DNA of 64,000 nt from Telmatactis stephensoni (taxonomy: Eukaryota; Cnidaria; Anthozoa; Actiniaria; Isophelliidae): positions 992,001-1,056,000 of the forward strand of contig JALIZF010001888.1 in assembly GCA_029948255.1 (NCBI GenBank), given 5' to 3'. Below the pieces are notes generated by a model. It saw nothing but the letters and a program-made list of their open reading frames with translations, was not told the origin of the DNA and did no database searches. The translations under genes were made by a program, and so were the position numbers. The stretch's first letter is position 1, and the number at the start of each line of letters is the position of its first letter. Shown here piece after piece: positions 58,590 through 64,000 of this stretch.

Positions 58590-60064
58590 ATGACCTCTTT
58601 GAGGTTGATAATAATTTCATCGTTACTATGGCGTTCATTGTTACTATGGCAACAGTCACTCGCCAGCACCTGCAATTCTGCATTTAGCATACCAGGTCAC
58701 GTGCTTCTTGATCACGTCATACAGTCCTTCACCGGTACAAGTTCAACAGATAGCTGTTTTGACAAATGTGCAGCTAACTCGTCTTGTCACAGCATCAACT
58801 GGTACAGTAACACAGGCCTGTGTCAGCTGAACAAAGGTACTCACCTGTCCTACCCTGAGGGTCTTGTTGCATCCGAGTCGAGTGCAAGTTACAAGCTTTA
58901 CAGTCTTCATCCAATGGTTACCTGTAGCAACAGATTTTGTAGTGATGCAGACATTTGTTTGATGAACAACGATGGAATCAACTACCGCTGTGAAAGTGAG
59001 TTTCTAGTTTCTCGAAGATCCTAGAGTTTCTCTGATCCTAGAGTTTCATGGCCGTTTGGCAGCATGCTCAGCTCTTATAAATCAAATATGAATTTTTATA
59101 CAAATGTTTTTTTCTTTTTATAAAGGTTGTAGTGGAGCTTTAGGAATGCAAGATGGTCGAATACTGAATTCCCAAATCACCGCTTCGTCGTTTTATTCTC
59201 TTAATCACGAGGCTTGGCGTGGACGACTTCATCACACGGCAGGTGCAGGGGGATGGATTGCTAAGCACCAGGCCACTGGCGAATGGATTCAAGTTGACCT
59301 CCTTAAAGTCCATATTATCAGCAAAGTTGCTACTCAAGGAAGAACGTCTTATAACCAATGGATTACCAAGTATTATCTGAAGTATAGTCAAGATGGCGTC
59401 AGCTGGAAATCATATAGATATGGCAGCAATGTTAAGGTAGGACCATATTCCTCAACTTTCAGATCTGACATCTCAGTTTACAACGACCAATTTCTTCGTT
59501 CAACTAGACGCTCTTTTAGTGTTCACTCGGCGGAAATTTGAAATAAACTAGTAAATAACTATGTCTTCTAACGCTTGCGCACTGATTGGGGGACACTGTA
59601 TTCTCACACACACTATCACTTCATTCTAATATTCTATGCGTACAAATATCAGCTCGCTAGCCGTTCGTTTTCTCTTTACCGCTCGGCCACCCTTGCTTCC
59701 CCCTCTCGATCAACCATTCTGCATATCATGACTCGGTTGGCTTACAACCGCCGAGTGACTAGCCCACTGATCCCTATATTTACTCTTGTTGAGAACTTTC
59801 GCATCATCTTTCTGTAATGCCCGATGCATAATTACTTTCTTACCCCAAATCCTTAACTAATTTGTTAGGATCCTTGCTCTGACACACTCGGCCTCCATTT
59901 TTATGTTAAAACAGGAATTCAAGGGAAATACAGACATGACTACAGTCGTGACACACAAACTCCCGAGGTCAATCAAGACAAGACTCATCAGGATTGTCGA
60001 GACAGGTTGGAATGGGAACCACCCAGCTATAAGACTCGAGTTATATGGATGTTTGGCATCTTGA
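58590..60064 (+). CDS. Gene H: secreted PAN/Apple - EGF-like - F5/8-type-C protein, divergent discoidin domain
   Basis: Exons are 58590-58995, 59126-59436 and 59915-60064, coding 288 residues, phases 1 and 0. The signal peptide is longer because a short stretch is doubled (SLLWRSLLLWQQ). The PAN/Apple and EGF-like parts are nearly identical in DNA to the other copies, with about three changes in 330 bases by eye. The discoidin domain is the most divergent of the array: FYSLNHEAWRG, HTAGAGGWIAKHQA, GRTSYNQW, and exon 3 VETGWNGNHPAIR ending in LYGCLAS. Many of the exon 2 and 3 differences are silent, showing age. No element of the CACAGG type is in intron 2. The acceptor ATTTCAG ends at 58578, just before the start. 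Confidence 0.92.
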
Positions 60065-61999
60065 CTACAGTTAAAGGCAAATATCAATTTGACCCAGATC
60101 AAAGTGGATGTAGTCTAATTGCAAAATTGTCACCATTTGCGAAACATCCTCTAAAGTTGCTTTTTGCTGATAACATTAATAAAGACGCACAACATGTACC
60201 TCTTTGTTGGTATGATGCGCAGTTAACATAAAAACAGTGAAAATTAAACGCACTACTTGTGAATTTTAAATAAATGTTGGTAATTCACACTACGTGATGT
60301 AACTTGGCAACAAGTAATTTCTTAGTGCCCCTAATTGGTTTAAAAGTAGAAACAGTACTTGCAAACCAACTGGCCTCGAAATTATAATAAAACTCTTAAG
60401 CCAGGGAAAAGGAGATAAGAGAAAAGATGCTCAAGAACATTGTTTGATGTTGATTTTTGGACCTTTTTGACTCGTTCGCTTATTCCCGCGCATGAGCCTC
60501 AATCTGATGCTTACCACAGGAAGTCCATAAGTACCTAAATATGGCAGTCTCTGTGCCTTTGCCTAGAAGACTATACTACAGAACTCTGAAAGATCAGGTT
60601 CTTTTCCCAAGTCACATCTCGATCATCAAGCATCAAGCAGAGCACATGATGGCAAAGGTACAGTATTTGTGGAGAGAAACTCTTGCCTTCGGCTTTGGTC
60701 ATTTTCATTACATGTAATGAAAACTACCGCTTGTATTCGACGAATGAGGCGAGTGCGTAGCACGCGCGGTATTTTCACTAATTTCATTAATAATTCGATA
60801 ATTTCTTTAATGCTATTTTTAGAAGCCAATCAGATTCCGACTTTTCTATTACGTCACGAGATGCATCTGACTTTGCAAATAAAAATGGCAGACCATTTTG
60901 GAAAAAAACTGGATGTAATACGTAAAATTTAAATCGTAATAATCAGGAAAAAGAGACAGCGGCCAGAAAACCACAAGTGACTCATGTTCTCTTGTCTAGG
61001 TTTCTTCATTTGACAACGTTAGACTCCCAAGTAGGAAAAATTAAGTCTTTCTTTATAGTCCATTGAAGAAAAATAAACACGGAAACTCCAGTTTACTGCG
61101 GTAAATTTGTCAAAGCTTCACTTCAGCAATTACTTTTGTTTGAACAGCGCCGGGAAATTTGCAACGCGCGCCAGTTTGAAGGTACAAATTCCCGCCAAAA
61201 AATACTATAGTGATAGCTAGTCAGGAAACTATTTTTTAATCTTATGAATATTTCTGTGTTTCTTCTGTGATACTATTAATTTGTACTGCAGTGCAATTAC
61301 GTTTGTAATTTGCATTGCAGTGTAAATACATTTTCCCTGCCCCCTACCGTGCTATATGTTAACATCGCTGCGCTCAGCCAGTCAGAATCGAGAATGTTTT
61401 TCATGTTTATTATTATGTCTGTAATCATACTTGCACTGGAATTAATAGATGGACTCCCACTATGCAGTCGTCAAATTTTGAGTATCCCTCGTACAATTAC
61501 ATATCGAAATGGAACCACTTATGCAGTCCTATTACCATTATTCATTCTTCTCAAACGGTATAACTTCCTATACTAATAATTGCGATATCGATTTGCATGA
61601 ATTTGTGGATTTTTGCCGGACGACGATTTTGAAGGTGCATTTTAATTAGGTCACATCCGCACTAACCGAGATAAATTTGAAAACACATCTTTTTTCTCTC
61701 CGAGAGAGAAAAAATGTGTTTTGAAAGAAAAACGTGTGTGGAGGTAGCTTTCGATCGTCTTCATCGATTACTTAACTATTCTCTCCCTCTGGGTTTCTTT
61801 TCTTCCATTCTCCGAATCGGTGTTTTTGAAGTTATGATCTCCTGCACGGCATCGCGCCGTATTTACAACGGTTACAATTTGATGTCAGTTGCAGCTGTCC
61901 GGTATCGACGTAGCATTGCTGATCAAAAAGACAAAAAGGTTGAAATCAACGCGTTCCACAAGTAGATTTTAATTGTGAGTACTTATGGTAACACTTTTT

Positions 62000-62247
62000 C
62001 TGCATTAACACCAACCAGTTAAACTAGTTTAAAAGTGGTTTAACTAAACAAGGCTAAAAATTAGTTGCTCATAACATGCGCACCTTACCACTAAAAGACT
62101 TAAAAGAGGTGAAAACCTGTTTGATTTACATATCATGCCAAGGTTGTTTGGAATTTGTCTTGTGAAAGTAACACGACAGGGCTATCAACAAATTGTAAAA
62201 TTGTAAACCTGGATTAGTTAAACTCAGTTTAGTTGGTGTGAATGCAG
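62000..62247. repeat. Inverted-repeat element with CTGCATTAACACCAAC ends
   Basis: Ends CTGCATTAACACCAAC and GTTGGTGTGAATGCAG are complementary with one mismatch; further arms include AACTAGTTTAAA-like motifs. A related end motif GTGTGAACGCAGACT occurs at about 63061. Confidence 0.6.
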
Positions 62248-62837
62248 ACTCACAACTCTCCACACTCTAATTGTGAGTATTGGTTGACTTTGAACCTTTA
62301 CAGTTTCTTCATTTTCAAATTAAAAATTGAGTGTAGAAGAAAAATACCGAGAACTCATATGAGTAATATTGCATCGTAAGGGCAGTAGGCAAGAAGAATT
62401 TTGTAAACTTTATTGACAATATTCGAGGTTTTCTATACGATGTACAACTGAAAAGAGGTACCTCAGAAAGCTTTATTCTTGAAAGAAAACAAACAAGAAG
62501 CTTTCATTACGATGTTATTGTTTTTTAACTCAGTCTCTTTTGGGACTCTGGGGTTGTGATCGAGGAAATTTCCCTCACCCAAAACAAAAATTTTATTTAA
62601 AAAAATTACAAATCGTCTCAAGAAGCTTATGATTATAACTAATATACTACGTACGCGTCTGCACTAAAAAACACCTTTATTGGGCTCCATTTTCGTATCT
62701 TGGATAATAATAATAATAATAATGTTTATTATTTGCAACGCGCAACTTTAACATTTGAACAAAGGAAAACGTATTTTTCGATGCAAGGCCTAACCGTATC
62801 AAAAAACAAGAAAGGGGAAAAAGAGGGAAAGAAAACA

Positions 62838-63019
62838 AAGAAAAGAAAAGAAAAGAAAAGAAAAGAAAAGAAAAGAAAAGAAAAGAAAAGAAAAGAAAAG
62901 AAAAGAAAAGAAAAGAAAGGAAAGGAAAAGAAAAGAAAAGAAAAGAAAAGAAAAGAAAAGAAAAGAAAAGAAAAGAAAAGAAAAGAAAAGAAAAGAAAAG
63001 AAAAGAAAAGAAAAGAAAA
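62838..63019. repeat. (AAAAG)n microsatellite
   Basis: About 180 bases of nearly perfect AAAAG repeat, giving artificial Lys-rich and Phe-rich open frames on the two strands. Confidence 0.97.
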
Positions 63020-63915
63020 GGAAAAAAAAAAAAAGAAAACGTCGAGTTTATATCTAGATTAGTGTGAACGCAGACTAAATCGCGAGTTGAAGATTTTAGA
63101 TATAAACTATATTGATGAATAAATGCTCCAACCACGTAGAATTAAAACAATTTTTTTTTACAATGGCATTCTTTAGATAAACTGTCTGATCATAACTGAC
63201 AAATCAAACTTCAAAGACAGTGTACTGAAAAAACTGCCACAAAAACCTTTTTCTTGGACAAATTTTTTTGGAAACATTTTGCTCAAATATATAACATGAG
63301 TACATGTTGTTAATAATATATGATAGTGTAATTTTGCGCTCGCAGGATGGTAACGATTCTAACAATACATAATTAGACAATACGTTAATAAGGTCTAGTT
63401 GATGAAGTAAATTAAAGTAACTGTCCAAAAAAATTTTTTTCCTGCAGAAATATAACTGCTAAACTTCCAAAGTCTGGGATAAATATTCTTCCTATTTTGT
63501 TTTATTTATCGCCTCTTTTGTTTTATTTATTTATTTGTTTGTTTGAAAACTTCAGCATGTGAGTCGAGCGTTGTATGTAAAATATTTCATGTAGAGGTAG
63601 CGAGTGTGAGTGCCAGTAAAAAACGAGCCACAGACTATGTGGATATTCTAAAAAGATGATTTTTTTCCATTTATCTATTTCTTTATATTTTCTACTTTAA
63701 TTTCTTCTCTAGTTTCGTGCAACACAATTCTTTGGTACACGGCGGAAGCGTCCATAACCAATAAAACAGGCTTTGTAATTAATTGGAATTTGAAATATCT
63801 GTCTATGCTGATAAAAATGCTATTGATTATTTTTGTATTGAATTTAAATGAAATTTGCTAAGATGAAGCAACATGAATAATAAATGATTGAAAATCTATT
63901 TACTGCAGCTGCAAA

Positions 63916-64000
63916 ATGGACGTCTTTACGTTTATGGTGATCATGACGTTACTATGGCAACAATCAATCGCCAGCACCTGCAATTCTGCATTCAGCATAT
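63916..64000 (+). CDS. Gene I: start of a further PAN/Apple - discoidin family member
   Basis: The last 85 bases begin MDVFTFMVIMTLLWQQSIAS and continue CNSAFSI in the same frame and with the same DNA as exon 1 of the other copies. The acceptor TACTGCAG ends at 63908, as expected. Only the signal peptide and first residues of the PAN/Apple domain are in the window. It shows the array continues to the right. Confidence 0.85.
   Translation, partial: MDVFTFMVIMTLLWQQSIASTCNSAFSI

Larger units (their letters stand above)
60065..63915. other. Stretch between genes H and I without a recognised gene
   Basis: Open frames at 61310-61576 and 61714-61965 have no recognisable domain and no splice context. 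A palindrome around TGCAGTGCAATTACG lies near 61290. Elements are at 62000-62247 and a pentanucleotide tract at 62838-63019. Confidence 0.5.

Noticed and set aside
61310..61965. Two open frames of 88 and 83 residues between H and I
   Set aside because: No domain, no splice context and no duplicate elsewhere in the window; kept only as a remark in the intergenic entry.
62677..63135. Long Phe-rich and Lys-rich open frames
   Set aside because: Products of the AAAAG microsatellite.
1..64000. CRISPR arrays, operons, ribosome binding sites, tRNA or rRNA genes
   Set aside because: Introns and element content show eukaryotic nuclear DNA; no regularly spaced repeats with unique spacers and no recognisable tRNA or rRNA were seen by eye.

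Overview
The window reads as nuclear DNA of an anthozoan cnidarian, most likely a stony coral. The evidence is AT-rich sequence, small GT-AG introns, very many short inverted-repeat elements, and secreted proteins of a PAN/Apple, short EGF-like and F5/8-type-C (discoidin) architecture that is expanded in cnidarians. The host is inferred from protein style only; no marker gene is present.

The dominant feature is a clustered family of nine copies, here called A to I. Each has a putative 5' non-coding exon (found for A, C, D, E, F, G), then coding exon 1 (signal peptide, PAN/Apple, 4-Cys EGF-like piece), exon 2 (front two thirds of the discoidin domain) and exon 3 (its end). Intron phases are 1 and 0 in every copy. 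A (7399-9245), C (20317-22068), E (39875-42731), F (47382-49747) and H (58590-60064) are intact on the plus strand and D (28475-31638) is intact on the minus strand. B (14699-16193) has a one-base frameshift. G (52244-53657) carries a 223-base insertion that may now be spliced out. I starts at 63916 and runs off the window. Exon 1 is nearly identical in all copies even at silent sites, while the discoidin loops differ strongly. This looks like a secreted recognition-protein array with a homogenised constant module and a diversified binding module, and it is the main candidate for an undescribed system.

Other genes: 2-2919 holds the last five exons of a gene resembling family 20 glycoside hydrolases, whose last exon is duplicated at 9889-10024 behind gene A. 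An intact single-exon NAT8-like acetyltransferase lies at 43562-44263 (minus), and a truncated copy lies at 17991-18290 upstream of gene C, so this gene was duplicated along with the array.

The space between genes is mostly transposon debris. There are MITEs with target duplications of 9 bp (Mutator-like), TA (mariner-like), TTAA (piggyBac-like), TTA/TAA (Harbinger-like) and an unusual 7 bp. There is also a decayed PIF/Harbinger transposon (24170-27110), a non-LTR retrotransposon tail (44543-44797), an element relic with a 2A-like motif (5189-6076), palindromes and microsatellites. Several paralogous empty sites inside the window date individual insertions relative to the duplications.

Layout: 1-3 kb hydrolase; 3-6.5 kb elements; 6.6-9.2 kb gene A; 9.9-14.6 kb nested foldback elements; 14.7-16.2 kb B; 17-18.3 kb palindromes and acetyltransferase remnant; 18.5-22.1 kb C; 22-28 kb elements; 28.5-33.3 kb D (inverted relative of A); 33-36.9 kb palindrome and repeats; 37-42.7 kb E; 43.6-44.3 kb acetyltransferase; 46-49.7 kb F; 50.6-53.7 kb G; 53.7-58.6 kb no gene seen; 58.6-60.1 kb H; 60-63.9 kb no gene seen; 63.9 kb start of I.
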